From Geodermatophilus dictyosporus (GTDB lineage: Bacteria > Actinomycetota > Actinomycetes > Mycobacteriales > Geodermatophilaceae), in the NCBI RefSeq assembly GCF_900115505.1, contig NZ_FOWQ01000010.1, positions 122,512-186,511 on the forward strand: DNA of 64,000 nucleotides. The letters run 5' to 3'. The translations under genes were made by a program, and so were the position numbers. Shown here one piece after another: positions 50,528 through 59,739 of the stretch (positions are counted from its first letter, which is position 1; the number at the start of each line of letters is the position of its first letter). The notes beneath the pieces were generated by a model, which had not been told where the DNA came from, searched no databases, and saw only the letters and a list, made by a program, of their open reading frames with translations.

Positions 50528-52000
50528 TCAGGCGACCGGTGCGGCGAACCCCTCGAGCGCGGCGGCCAGGCCGCCGTCCACGCGGGCGGTCAGCCGGGTG
50601 CCGGCCGCCTCGTGCAGCTCGCTGAGCACCTCGCCGTCGCGGTGCACGCGCGCCACCAGGTCGCCGCGGTCGTAGGGCACGAGCACCTCGACCTCGACGT
50701 CCGGGTGCGGCAGCCGGGCGGCGAGCACCTCGCGCAGCGCCTCGATGCCCTCGCCGGTGCGGGCCGAGACCCACACCGCGCCGGGCAGGGCGCGGCGCAG
50801 GGTGAGCACGTCGTCCTCGGTCATGGCGTCGACCTTGTTGACGACGATCAGCTCGGGCACCGCGGCGGCGTCGATCTCGCCGAGGACGACGTGCACCGCG
50901 TCGATCTGGCCGAGCGGGTCGGGGTCGGAGCCGTCGACGACGTGCAGCAGCAGGTCGGCGCCGGCCACCTCCTCCAGCGTGGACCGGAACGCGTCGACCA
51001 GCTGGTGGGGCAGGTGGCGCACGAAGCCCACCGTGTCGGTCAGCGTGTACTCGCGGCCGTCGGGCGACTGCGCGCGGCGCACCGTGGGGTCGAGGGTGGC
51101 GAACAGCGCGTCCTCCACCAGCACGCCCGCGCCGGTGAGCCGGTTGAGCAGGCTGGACTTGCCGGCGTTCGTGTAGCCGGCGATCGCCACGCCCGGGACG
51201 GCGTTGCGGTCGCGCGCCGAGCGCTGGGTGGCGCGGGCGGTGGCCATGCCGGCGATCTCGCGGCGCAGCTTGCTCACCCGCGACCGGATCCGCCGCCGGT
51301 CGGTCTCGATCTTGGTCTCACCGGGACCGCGGGTACCGATGCCGCCACCGCCGGCGACGCGGCCACCGGCCTGCCGGGACAGCGACTCACCCCAGCCGCG
51401 CAGCCGCGGCAGCATGTACTGCATCTGCGCCAGCTCGACCTGGGCCTTGCCCTCCCGGCTGGTGGCGTGCTGGGCGAAGATGTCGAGGATCAGCGCGGTC
51501 CGGTCGACCACCTTGACCTTGAGGATCTTCTCCAGCGCGTTGAGCTGCCCGGGGGTCAGCTCGCCGTCGCAGATCACGGTGTCGGCACCGGTCGCCGCGA
51601 CGATCGAGCGGATCTCGTTCGCCTTGCCCGAGCCCACGTAGGTGCCGGCGTCGGGCTTGTCCCGGCGCTGGCTGACCGCCTCGAGCACCTCCGAGCCCGC
51701 CGTCTCGGCGAGCGCGGCGAGCTCGGCCAGCGAGCGGTCGGCGTCGGCCTGGGTGCCCTCGGTCCACACCCCGACCAGCACGACGCGCTCGAGGCGCAGC
51801 TGCCGGTACTCGACCTCGCTGATGTCGGCGAGCTCGGTGGACAGTCCCGCCACCCGGCGCAGCGCGCCGCGGGCCTCGAGGTCGTAGGAGCCGGTCGTGT
51901 CGTCGTCCCACTGGTCGGCGGGGGCCGGCCGGGTGCCCTCCGCGCGCTCGGCGCGCTCCTGGGCGTCGGCGAGCACGGCGCGGTTCTGTGCGGTCGTCAT
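50528..52000 (-). CDS. hflX: Ribosome-associated GTPase HflX
   Basis: The 490-residue protein has the HflX N-terminal domain (LAETAGSEVLEAVSQRRDKP, YVGSGKANEI, a Gly-rich GGGGIGTRGPGETKIETDRRR loop) and a G domain with Walker A GYTNAGKSSLLNRLTG, switch LFATLDPTVRR, DTVGFVRHLP and NKVDAM. HflX splits or rescues stalled 70S ribosomes under stress. ATG at 52000 with GGAG four bases upstream; the upstream open frame is not used. In many actinobacteria it lies just downstream of miaA-dapF, as here, though separated by a small divergent gene. Confidence 0.95.
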   Translation of the reverse strand: MTTAQNRAVLADAQERAERAEGTRPAPADQWDDDTTGSYDLEARGALRRVAGLSTELADISEVEYRQLRLERVVLVGVWTEGTQADADRSLAELAALAETAGSEVLEAVSQRRDKPDAGTYVGSGKANEIRSIVAATGADTVICDGELTPGQLNALEKILKVKVVDRTALILDIFAQHATSREGKAQVELAQMQYMLPRLRGWGESLSRQAGGRVAGGGGIGTRGPGETKIETDRRRIRSRVSKLRREIAGMATARATQRSARDRNAVPGVAIAGYTNAGKSSLLNRLTGAGVLVEDALFATLDPTVRRAQSPDGREYTLTDTVGFVRHLPHQLVDAFRSTLEEVAGADLLLHVVDGSDPDPLGQIDAVHVVLGEIDAAAVPELIVVNKVDAMTEDDVLTLRRALPGAVWVSARTGEGIEALREVLAARLPHPDVEVEVLVPYDRGDLVARVHRDGEVLSELHEAAGTRLTARVDGGLAAALEGFAAPVA

Positions 52001-52144
52001 CGTCTCCAGCGTGACACGCGCGTCGTCGCGGGTCACCTCAGTTGCCTGTGCAGTCCTCATACGCCGGGTACAACACCGCGCCGGCCCGGATGCATCCCGC
52101 GCCGTGCGGGTAGGGCGGGGTGACCACACCACCGGGAGGCACCC

Positions 52145-52321
52145 GTGAGCACCAGCGACGAGACCGGCACCGAGGACCCCCGCGACCTCTCCGGCGGGGC
52201 CAGCGGCTCCGAGCTCGGCGAGCCCCGCGGCATCCACACCGGCGGCGCGGCCGAGCCGGAGGCGCCGGGCGGTCCCGACGAGCCCGACGAGTCGCTGGAG
52301 AAGCCGCCCCCTCTGGCGTGA
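52145..52321 (+). CDS. Small acidic, disordered protein (58 aa)
   Basis: From the GTG at 52145, with GGGAGG at 52134-52139, 58 codons run to TGA 52319-52321. The product (MSTSDETGTEDPRDLSGGAS at the start, DEPDESLEKPPPLA at the end) is rich in Asp, Glu, Gly and Pro with no hydrophobic core, so it is probably unfolded. It lies between divergent hflX and convergent dapF. A good ribosome site and codon bias support it; no family is recognised. Confidence 0.6.
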   Translation: MSTSDETGTEDPRDLSGGASGSELGEPRGIHTGGAAEPEAPGGPDEPDESLEKPPPLA

Positions 52322-52351
52322 CCGGGTCGGCCGGTCCTCGAGGCCCGGGGG

Positions 52352-53239
52352 TCAGGCCGCGAGCCACTCCGGCGTGAGCTCGCCGGCGGCGACGACCACG
52401 GCGGGGCCGTGCAGCACGGTGGTCCCCGGGGAGACGTCGACGGTCAGCCGGCCGCCCGGGACGTCGACGACGACGGTGCCGCGCTGGGGGGCGTCGGACC
52501 CGGCGGCCAGCGCGGCGTAGGCGGTGGCGCAGGCCCCGGTGCCGCAGGAGCGGGTCTCCCCCACCCCCCGCTCGTGCACCCGCAGCCGCACGTGCGCGTC
52601 CGCGCCCTCGGCGGGCCGGGCGAGCACCCGGACGAACTCGACGTTCACGCCCTCGGGGAACAGGCCCGCGTCGAACCCGGGCTGCCGGGTGAGGTCGAGG
52701 GAGTCGAGGTCGGCGTCGGTGAGGCAGACCAGGTGCGGGTTGCCCATGGACACCGCCTGCCCGCCGAACGCCTGGCCGGACACGGTGGCCTCGCCGTGGC
52801 CGAACGGCCGGGCCGGGCCCATGTCCACCCAGTAGGTGCCGTCGGCGCCGGCGCCCACCCGGCGCGGTCCCCCGCGGGTGCCCACCACCACGCCGTCGGC
52901 GCACGCGGCGCGGTCGAGCAGGCCCTCGCTGACCAGCACGTGCAGGAACAGCCGGACGCCGTTGCCGCACATCTCGGCGTGCGAGCCGTCGGCGTTGCGG
53001 TGGTCCATGAACCACTCGCAGCGCGCGAGGTCGTCGCCGAGGACGGCGGGGGCGTCGGGCACGTGCCGGCTGCGCACCACCCGCAGGACGCCGTCGCCGC
53101 CGAGGCCGGAGCGGCGCTCGCACAGCCGCCGCACGAGGGCGGCGTCGAGGCGGTGCTCGGGCCAGCGGTCCCCGTCGGGGTCGGGCAGGACGACGAAGTC
53201 GTTCTCGGTGCCGTGCCCGAGGAGGAACCGGTCGCTCAC
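52352..53239 (-). CDS. dapF: Diaminopimelate epimerase
   Basis: The 295-residue enzyme interconverts LL- and meso-diaminopimelate for peptidoglycan and lysine. Both catalytic Cys motifs are present: GSHAEMCGNGVRLF and GETRSCGTGACATAYAAL, as are GNPHLVC and NVEFVRV. It starts VSDRFLLGHGTENDFVVL; the GTG at 53239 overlaps the miaA stop as GTGA, so the pair is translationally coupled. The upstream frame to 53524 is antisense to nothing useful and is rejected. Confidence 0.95.
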   Translation of the reverse strand: MSDRFLLGHGTENDFVVLPDPDGDRWPEHRLDAALVRRLCERRSGLGGDGVLRVVRSRHVPDAPAVLGDDLARCEWFMDHRNADGSHAEMCGNGVRLFLHVLVSEGLLDRAACADGVVVGTRGGPRRVGAGADGTYWVDMGPARPFGHGEATVSGQAFGGQAVSMGNPHLVCLTDADLDSLDLTRQPGFDAGLFPEGVNVEFVRVLARPAEGADAHVRLRVHERGVGETRSCGTGACATAYAALAAGSDAPQRGTVVVDVPGGRLTVDVSPGTTVLHGPAVVVAAGELTPEWLAA

Positions 53240-54156
53240 CGCCCGATCGTACGGCCGGCGAGCAGGCCGCCCACCGCGTCGGCCAGGTCGGGCCGGGCGG
53301 CGTCGAACCACGTCGTCGCAGCGTCCCGGCGGAACCACGAGCGCTGGCGGCGGACGAACCGGCGGGTGGTGGTGACCGTCCGCTCGCGCGCATCGTCGGC
53401 GGTCAGCGCCCCGTCGAGCTGGGCGAGCACCTGCGCGTAGCCCAGCGCCCGGGCGGCGGTGGGCCCCTCGCGCAGGCCCTCGGCGGCCAGCGCCTCCACC
53501 TCGGCGACGAAGCCCGCCGCCCACATCCGGTCCACCCGCTCGGCGACCCGCGCGTCGAGCTCGGCGGGCTCGCGGTCCAGGCCGACGACGACCGCCGGGT
53601 AGCGCGGCCGCGGCTCGGGCAGCGTGGCGCGGAACGGCCGGCCGGTGAGCTCCACGACCTCCAGGGCACGCACGATCCGCCGTCCGTTCGACGGCAGGAC
53701 GGCGGCCGCGGCCTCCGGGTCGACCGCGGCGAGGCGGGCGTGCAGCGCGGCCGGCCCCGCGTCGGCCAGCTCGGCCTGCAGCCGCGCGCGGACGGCGGGG
53801 TCGGTGCCGGGGAAGTCGAGGTCGTCGAGGACGGCGCGCACGTAGAGCCCCGACCCGCCCACCAGCAGCGGCACGGTCCCGGCCGCGCGCAGCCGGTCGA
53901 CCGCGGCGCGCGCCAGCCGCGCGTACTCGACCACCGAGGCGGCCTGCCGCACGTGCCAGACGTCGAGCAGGTGGTGGGGCACCCCCCGCCGCTCGGCGGC
54001 ACCGGGCTTGGCGGTCCCGATGTCCATGCCGCGGTAGAGCTGCATCGAGTCGGCGTTGACCACCTCGCCGCCCAGCCGCCGGGCCAGCTCCACCGCCAGC
54101 GCCGTCTTGCCGGTCGCCGTGGGCCCGACGACGGCGACCACGGGCGGTGCGCTCAC
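53236..54156 (-). CDS. miaA: tRNA dimethylallyltransferase
   Basis: The 306-residue enzyme adds a dimethylallyl group to A37 of tRNAs reading UNN codons. Motifs: P-loop VVGPTATGKTALAVELA, the NADSMQLYRGMDIGTAKP substrate loop, and the C-terminal RFVRRQRSWFRRD tRNA-binding segment. MiaB, encoded nearby (56402-57877), completes the modification. GTG at 54156 overlaps the stop of the preceding gene as GTGA, and its own stop overlaps dapF in the same way. Confidence 0.95.
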   Translation of the reverse strand: MSAPPVVAVVGPTATGKTALAVELARRLGGEVVNADSMQLYRGMDIGTAKPGAAERRGVPHHLLDVWHVRQAASVVEYARLARAAVDRLRAAGTVPLLVGGSGLYVRAVLDDLDFPGTDPAVRARLQAELADAGPAALHARLAAVDPEAAAAVLPSNGRRIVRALEVVELTGRPFRATLPEPRPRYPAVVVGLDREPAELDARVAERVDRMWAAGFVAEVEALAAEGLREGPTAARALGYAQVLAQLDGALTADDARERTVTTTRRFVRRQRSWFRRDAATTWFDAARPDLADAVGGLLAGRTIGR

Positions 54157-54848
54157 CGCGCCGTCCAGGCGGCGACCAGGTAGCCGACGCCGTAGGGCGC
54201 CTCGTCGGCCAGCAGCTCGGCGGTGACCTCGCGGCCGCTCAGCAGCGCGCCGACCGCGCGCCACACGGGGACGCCCGCCGCCAGCAGCCGCGCGCCCTCG
54301 GCCGGGTCCAGCGCGGCCAGGGCGGCCGCGTCGCCGGCGGCCAGCGCGGCGGCGACCGCGGCGTCGAAGGGCGCGGCGGCGGCGTCGAGGTAGCCGGGGG
54401 CCTTGACGCTGCGGCGCGCCGAGCCGTCGCCCATCGCCAGCACCGCCACCGGTCCGTCCAGCTCGGCGACGACGCCGGCCAGCTCCGCGGGCGCCGCGCC
54501 GACCCGCGGGCCGGTGTGCCCGGCGGCGTCGAGCAGCGCGGCGCCCACGGTCATCGACAGCGGCAGCCGCCGTCCGCCTGGGCGCGCCGGGCCCGACAGC
54601 GGCACGTCGAGGTCGACGCCGAAGCCGCGCAGGTCGCCGCCGTCCCCGGGGCCGTGGCGGCCGTCGGCATCCGGCCCGACGACCACGACCGTGCCCGCCC
54701 CGGCGGTGTGCAGCGTCCCGACCGCGGTGGCGCAGGCGGCACGCAGCGCGGCGGTGTCCGCGGCGGCCCGGCCGGCGACCGCCGGCAGCAGCAGCGGCGG
54801 GCACGGGCAGAAGGCGACCGGGACCGGTCCGGCGGGCAGGCTGCTCAC
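54153..54848 (-). CDS. LigB-like (class III extradiol dioxygenase subunit B fold) protein in the miaA operon
   Basis: The 231-residue protein begins VSSLPAGPVPVAFCPCPPLLLP and has the LigB-like core (VVVVGPDADGRHGPGDGG, ELDGPVAVLAMGDGSARRS). It lies between miaB/DUF349 and miaA in most actinobacterial genomes, but its function is unknown. The classical ligand histidines of class III dioxygenases are not obvious, so catalysis is doubtful. Its stop overlaps miaA as GTGA, indicating tight co-translation with tRNA modification and lysine genes. GTG start at 54848, 40 bp from the divergent DUF349 gene. Confidence 0.85.
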   Translation of the reverse strand: MSSLPAGPVPVAFCPCPPLLLPAVAGRAAADTAALRAACATAVGTLHTAGAGTVVVVGPDADGRHGPGDGGDLRGFGVDLDVPLSGPARPGGRRLPLSMTVGAALLDAAGHTGPRVGAAPAELAGVVAELDGPVAVLAMGDGSARRSVKAPGYLDAAAAPFDAAVAAALAAGDAAALAALDPAEGARLLAAGVPVWRAVGALLSGREVTAELLADEAPYGVGYLVAAWTAR

Positions 54849-54888
54849 CGCAGCAGTCTCTCCGACCCGGCGTGGGAGACTGCGGTGC

Positions 54889-56397
54889 GTGTCGAGCACG
54901 GAGAACCCCGGAGACGGGTCGCAGCAGGTCCCCCCGCCCGAGACGGCCGCCCCCGACGCGGTCACCCCGGAGGCCGGGACGCCCGCCGCGGCAACCCCCG
55001 CGGACGCGCAGCTGGCCGACCCGACGGCGGCCGCGGGCGCACCGGAGACCGGCGTGGCCGAGGTCACCGCCCCGGAGGCCGGCGCCCCGGAGGCCGGCGC
55101 CCCGGAGGCCGGCGTCCCGGAGGTCACCGCCCCGGAGGCCGGCGTCCCCGCCGAGGTGCCGCCCGCGCCCGCGGCCGAGGCGACGTCGGACCCCGCGCGG
55201 TGGGGCCGGGTCGACGACGACGGCACCGTCTACGTGCGCACCGCCGACGGCGAGCGCGCGGTCGGCTCGTGGCAGGCCGGCGAGCCGGCCGCGGGGCTGG
55301 CCCACTTCGCCCGCCGCTACGACGACCTGGCCACCGAGGTCGCGCTGCTCGAGGCCCGGCTGAAGGCGCACACCGGCAACCCGAACGAGATCAAGGCCAA
55401 GGCGCAGGCGCTGGCCGACAGCATCCCCACCGCGACCGCCGTCGGCGACCTCGACGGGCTGGCCGCGCGCGCCCGCGCCATGGTGGACACGGCCGACTCC
55501 GCCGTCGCCGAGTCGCGCGCCGAGAAGGCCGCCGCGCGCGCCGTGCAGGTCGCCCGCAAGGAGGCGCTGGCCGCCGAGGCCGAGCAGATCGCCGCGGAGT
55601 CGACGTCGTGGAAGGCCGCCGGCGACCGGCTCAAGGCGATCGTCGAGGAGTGGAAGACGATCCGCGGGATCGACCGCAAGACCGACGAGGCGCTGTGGTC
55701 GCGCTTCGCCGCGGCCCGGGACGCCTTCGGCCGCCGCCGGGGCGCCCACTTCGCGGCGCTCGACGCCCAGCGCGGCGAGGCCCGGGCTGCCAAGCAGGAG
55801 CTCATCGCCGAGGCGCAGCGGCTGTCGGCGTCGACCGACTGGGGTGCCACGAGCGCCGCGATGCGGACGCTGATGGACCGCTGGAAGGCCGTCCCCCGCA
55901 CCAGCCGCGACGGCGACGACGACCTGTGGAAGCAGTTCCGCGCCGCCCAGGACGTGTTCTTCAGCGCCCGCGCCGAGTCGGACAAGGCCCGCAACAGCGA
56001 GCAGCTGGCCAACCAGCAGGCCAAGGAGGAGCTGCTCGCCGAGGCCGAGAAGCTCGACCCGTCCACGGACCTGCGCAGCGCCCAGGCGGCGCTGCGCCGG
56101 ATCCAGGAGCGCTACGACGCCATCGGGCACGTGCCGCGCGGCGCGATGCGCTCGCTCGAGGACCGCATGCAGGCCGTCGAGCAGCGGGTCCGCGGCGCCT
56201 CCGACGCCGGCCGGGTGCGCACCGCGCCGGAGAACCCGATGGTCACCTCGATGCGGGCCGCGGTCACCAAGGCCGAGGAGCAGCTGGCCAAGGCCGAGGC
56301 CGCGGGCAACGCACGCCGCATCGAGGAGGCCCGCGCGAACCTCGCGACCCGCCGCGAGTGGCTGGCCGAGGCCGAGAAGACCGCCTCCCGCCGCTGA
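54889..56397 (+). CDS. DUF349-domain protein
   Basis: This 502-residue protein has a 95-residue acidic Ala/Pro/Glu-rich start with repeated PEAGAPEAG units, followed by several DUF349 repeats (about 70 residues each, with STSWKAAGDRLKAIVEEWKTI and STDWGATSAAMRTLMDRWKAV) that form helical bundles, and a charged C-terminal coiled coil. DUF349 proteins are conserved in actinobacteria beside miaB; no function is established. GTG at 54889 is used; the earlier frame overlaps the divergent gene. It ends 4 bp from the convergent miaB stop. Confidence 0.9.
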   Translation: MSSTENPGDGSQQVPPPETAAPDAVTPEAGTPAAATPADAQLADPTAAAGAPETGVAEVTAPEAGAPEAGAPEAGVPEVTAPEAGVPAEVPPAPAAEATSDPARWGRVDDDGTVYVRTADGERAVGSWQAGEPAAGLAHFARRYDDLATEVALLEARLKAHTGNPNEIKAKAQALADSIPTATAVGDLDGLAARARAMVDTADSAVAESRAEKAAARAVQVARKEALAAEAEQIAAESTSWKAAGDRLKAIVEEWKTIRGIDRKTDEALWSRFAAARDAFGRRRGAHFAALDAQRGEARAAKQELIAEAQRLSASTDWGATSAAMRTLMDRWKAVPRTSRDGDDDLWKQFRAAQDVFFSARAESDKARNSEQLANQQAKEELLAEAEKLDPSTDLRSAQAALRRIQERYDAIGHVPRGAMRSLEDRMQAVEQRVRGASDAGRVRTAPENPMVTSMRAAVTKAEEQLAKAEAAGNARRIEEARANLATRREWLAEAEKTASRR

Positions 56398-56401
56398 CCC
56401 C

Positions 56402-57877
56402 TCAGCAGCCGCCGACGGGGGCGAGCGGGGGCGGGACGCCGACGCCCGGCATGCCCAGCGCGACGCCGGGCGTCGTCGGGCGGGTGCCGGCCTCGTGCGC
56501 GTCGCCGGCGCGGGTGCGGCGGTGCGACAGCAGCGGGCCGTCGGCGACCAGGTGGTGCGGCGCGGCCGCGGTGACGATCGTCTCGACGACGTCGCCCGGC
56601 CGCACGCCCTGGCTCCCGGCGAAGTGCACCAGGCGCCCGTCGCGGGCCCGGCCGCTCATCCGGCCGGTCCGGGCGTCCTTGCTGCCCTCCCCCGCAGCGG
56701 CCAGCAGCTCCACGGTGCGGCCGACCTGCGCGCGGTTCTCCGCGAGCGAGACCTCCTCCTGCAGCGCGGTCAGCCGCAGGTAGCGCTCCTGCACGACCTC
56801 CTTGGGCAGCTGGCCGTCCATGCCGGCGGCCGGCGTCCCGGGGCGCTTGGAGTACTGGAAGGTGAAGGCACCGGCGAAGCGCGCCTGCCGGACGACCTCG
56901 AGGGTCTGCTCGAAGTCGGCCTCGGTCTCGCCGGGGAAGCCGACGATGACGTCGGTGGTGATCGCCGCGTCGGGCATCGCCGCCCGCACCCGGTCGATGA
57001 TCCCGAGGTAGCGCTCCTGCCGGTAGCCGCGGCGCATGCGGCGCAGCACGTCGTCCGACCCGCTCTGCAGCGGCATGTGCAGCTGGTGGCAGACGGCGGG
57101 CGTCCCGGCCATCGCCTCGATGACGTCGTCGGTGAACTCGCGCGGGTGCGGGCTGGTGAAGCGGACCCGCTCCAGCCCCTCGATCGCACCCGTCGCGCGC
57201 AGCAGGTCGGCGAACGCGCCCCGGTCGCGGAACTCCACCCCGTAGGCGTTGACGTTCTGGCCGAGCAGCGTCACCTCGAGCACGCCCTGGTCGACCAGCG
57301 CCTGCACCTCGGCGAGGACCTCGCCGGGCCGGCGGTCCTTCTCCTTGCCGCGCAGCGCCGGGACGATGCAGAACGTGCAGGTGTTGTTGCAGCCGACGCT
57401 GATCGACACCCAGCCGGCGTAGGCCGAGTCCCGCCTGGCCGGCAGCGTCGAGGGGAACACCTCGAGCGCCTCGGCGATCTCCACCTGCGCCTCGGCGTTG
57501 TGGCGGGCGCGCTCGAGCAGGGCCGGCAGCGAGCCGACGTTGTGCGTGCCGAAGACGACGTCGACCCACGGCGCGCGCCGCACGATCTCGCCGCGGTCCT
57601 TCTGCGCCAGGCAGCCGCCGACGGCGATCTGCATGCCGGGGTGGGCGTCCTTGACCGGCCGCAGGTGACCGAGGTTGCCGTAGAGCCGGTTGTCGGCGTT
57701 CTCCCGCACCGCGCAGGTGTTGAGGACGACGACGTCGGCGTCCTCCCCCTCGGGGGCGGCGGCGTAGCCCGCGGCCTCGAGCAGGCCGGACAGGCGCTCG
57801 GAGTCGTGCACGTTCATCTGGCACCCGTAGGTGCGCACGCGGTAGGTGCGCGGCGGGCAGTCGACCTCGGTTCCCAT
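56402..57877 (-). CDS. miaB: tRNA-2-methylthio-N6-dimethylallyladenosine synthase
   Basis: The 491-residue radical-SAM methylthiotransferase has the N-terminal cluster Cys ([30 protein letters not shown]), the radical-SAM motif [14 protein letters not shown] and a C-terminal TRAM domain ([10 protein letters not shown] to [10 protein letters not shown]). It adds the methylthio group to i6A37 made by MiaA. The C-terminal 45 residues are a Pro/Gly-rich extension. ATG at 57877. It is divergent from the glutamate transporter operon. Confidence 0.95.
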   Translation of the reverse strand: MGTEVDCPPRTYRVRTYGCQMNVHDSERLSGLLEAAGYAAAPEGEDADVVVLNTCAVRENADNRLYGNLGHLRPVKDAHPGMQIAVGGCLAQKDRGEIVRRAPWVDVVFGTHNVGSLPALLERARHNAEAQVEIAEALEVFPSTLPARRDSAYAGWVSISVGCNNTCTFCIVPALRGKEKDRRPGEVLAEVQALVDQGVLEVTLLGQNVNAYGVEFRDRGAFADLLRATGAIEGLERVRFTSPHPREFTDDVIEAMAGTPAVCHQLHMPLQSGSDDVLRRMRRGYRQERYLGIIDRVRAAMPDAAITTDVIVGFPGETEADFEQTLEVVRQARFAGAFTFQYSKRPGTPAAGMDGQLPKEVVQERYLRLTALQEEVSLAENRAQVGRTVELLAAAGEGSKDARTGRMSGRARDGRLVHFAGSQGVRPGDVVETIVTAAAPHHLVADGPLLSHRRTRAGDAHEAGTRPTTPGVALGMPGVGVPPPLAPVGGC

Positions 57878-57989
57878 GGCGTCTGCGAGGGTACGGCGCG
57901 ACGCCGGTCACCCGGCGTGAGCGGACCCGTTACTCGATCGTGATGACCTCGGGACCGCGCCGTCCCCCTGCGGCTCTAGGGTTCCCCGG

Positions 57990-58745
57990 GTGACCAGCCA
58001 GCTCGCCGGAGGACCTCTCGTCCAGCTGACCGGCGTCAACAAGTGGTTCGGTGAACTGCACGTCCTCCAGGACATCGACCTCTCGATCGACCGCGGCGAG
58101 GTCGTCGTCGTCATCGGCCCGTCCGGCTCGGGCAAGTCCACGCTCTGCCGCACGATCAACCGGCTCGAGTCGATCCAGCAGGGCGAGATCCGCATCGACG
58201 GCGAGAAGCTGCCCGAGGAGGGCAAGGCGCTCGCCCGGCTGCGCAGCGACGTCGGGATGGTCTTCCAGAGCTTCAACCTCTTCGCGCACAAGACGATCCT
58301 CGAGAACGTCACCCTGGCCCCCACCCGGGTGCGCCGGCAGGGCAAGGGACAGGCCGAGGCGCGCGCCCGCGAGCTGCTCGAGCGGGTCGGCGTCGCCCAC
58401 CAGGCCGACAAGTACCCGGCGCAGCTCTCCGGCGGCCAGCAGCAGCGCGTGGCGATCGCCCGCGCACTGGCGATGGACCCCAAGGTCATCCTCTTCGACG
58501 AGCCGACCTCGGCGCTCGACCCGGAGATGATCAACGAGGTCCTCGACGTCATGACCTCGCTGGCCCGCGAGGGCATGACGATGGTCGTGGTCACCCACGA
58601 GATGGGCTTCGCCCGGCGGGCGGCCAACCGGGTCGTGTTCATGGACGGCGGCCGGATCGTCGAGGCCGCCGACCCCGAGACCTTCTTCACCGCTCCGCGC
58701 TCGGACCGGGCGCGCGACTTCCTCTCCAAGATCCTCAACCACTGA
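57990..58745 (+). CDS. gluA: Glutamate/polar amino acid ABC transporter ATP-binding protein
   Basis: The 251-residue ATPase has Walker [17 protein letters not shown], the Q-loop [14 protein letters not shown], signature [15 protein letters not shown], Walker [16 protein letters not shown] and the H-loop [11 protein letters not shown]. It is closest in style to the PAAT-family GluA/GlnQ proteins and powers uptake through the permeases encoded at 59740 and 60387. GTG at 57990. First gene of a four-gene operon (ATPase, binding protein, two permeases), the gluABCD order. Confidence 0.93.
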   Translation: MTSQLAGGPLVQLTGVNKWFGELHVLQDIDLSIDRGEVVVVIGPSGSGKSTLCRTINRLESIQQGEIRIDGEKLPEEGKALARLRSDVGMVFQSFNLFAHKTILENVTLAPTRVRRQGKGQAEARARELLERVGVAHQADKYPAQLSGGQQQRVAIARALAMDPKVILFDEPTSALDPEMINEVLDVMTSLAREGMTMVVVTHEMGFARRAANRVVFMDGGRIVEAADPETFFTAPRSDRARDFLSKILNH

Positions 58746-58766
58746 CCCCCACGGGAGGACCCACCC

Positions 58767-59660
58767 ATGCGCAGCACCCGACGACTCGCGGCCTTCGCCG
58801 CGCTCGGCCTGACCCTCGCTGCCTGTTCCAGCGAGGCCGGCACCCAGGCCGCGGAGGAGTCCTCCAGCGCGCCGACCGTCGCCGAGGACGTCGACTTCCC
58901 CGAGGGGTCGACCATGGCCGAGCTGAACGAGGCCGGGACGATCACCGTCGGCACCAAGTACGACCAGCCCGGCTTCGGCCTGCTCAACCCGCAGAGCAGT
59001 CAGCCCGAGGGCTTCGACGTCGAGATCGCGAAGATCGTCGCCGGTGAGCTGGGCATCGCCCCCGAGGACATCGAGTTCACCGAGACCGTCTCGGCCAACC
59101 GCGAGCCGTTCATCCAGAACGGCCAGGTCGACATCGTCGTGGCCACCTACACGATCAACGATGCCCGCAAGCAGGTCGTCGACTTCGCCGGTCCGTACTA
59201 CCTCGCCGGCCAGGACATCATGGTCGCGGCCGGCAACCCCGAGGGCATCGAGGGCCCCGACGACCTGGCGGGCAAGACCGTCTGCTCGGTCGAGGGATCG
59301 ACGCCGGCGCAGAACATCCGGGACAACTACCCGGAGGCCCAGCTGGTGACCTACGACGTCTACTCCAAGTGCGCCGACGACCTGGCCAACGGCAACGTCC
59401 AGGCCGTGACGACGGACAACGTCATCCTCACCGGCCTGGTCGCCGGCAACCCCGAGGGCTTCGAGCTGGTGGGCAACCCGTTCACCGAGGAGCCCTACGG
59501 CATCGGCCTGGAGCTCGGGAACACCGAGTTCCGCAACTTCATCAACGACGTGCTCGAGGAGTCCTTCGAGGACGGCCGCTGGGCCGACGCCTGGGACCGC
59601 ACCGCCGGCGCCATCACCGGCGAGGAGGCCCCCGAGCCGCCGTCGGTGGACCGGTACTGA
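58767..59660 (+). CDS. gluB: Glutamate/polar amino acid ABC transporter substrate-binding lipoprotein
   Basis: The 297-residue protein has a lipoprotein signal peptide (RLAAFAALGLTLAAC, Cys 20) and a type II periplasmic-binding fold: ITVGTKYDQPGFGLLNP, EGFDVEIAKIVAGELG, NREPFIQNGQVDIVVATYTI, PYYLAGQDIMV and VQAVTTDNVILTGL, all typical of glutamate-binding proteins. It is tethered to the membrane and delivers substrate to the permeases. ATG at 58767 with GGGAGGA upstream, 21 bp after gluA. A strong hairpin follows. Confidence 0.93.
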   Translation: MRSTRRLAAFAALGLTLAACSSEAGTQAAEESSSAPTVAEDVDFPEGSTMAELNEAGTITVGTKYDQPGFGLLNPQSSQPEGFDVEIAKIVAGELGIAPEDIEFTETVSANREPFIQNGQVDIVVATYTINDARKQVVDFAGPYYLAGQDIMVAAGNPEGIEGPDDLAGKTVCSVEGSTPAQNIRDNYPEAQLVTYDVYSKCADDLANGNVQAVTTDNVILTGLVAGNPEGFELVGNPFTEEPYGIGLELGNTEFRNFINDVLEESFEDGRWADAWDRTAGAITGEEAPEPPSVDRY

Positions 59661-59677
59661 CCCCACCGACCGGTCAG

Positions 59678-59712
59678 GACGCCGCCGGGCGGGCTCCCCG
59701 CCCGGCGGCGTC
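59678..59712 (+). terminator. Intra-operon hairpin between gluB and gluC
   Basis: GACGCCGCCGGGCGGG (59678-59693) pairs exactly with 59697-59712 around a 3-nt loop. Its position after the binding-protein gene is typical of partial terminators or RNA-stabilising hairpins that keep binding protein more abundant than permeases. Confidence 0.85.
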
Positions 59713-59739
59713 CCCGGTGACTGAGAGATCGAGGGCGCG

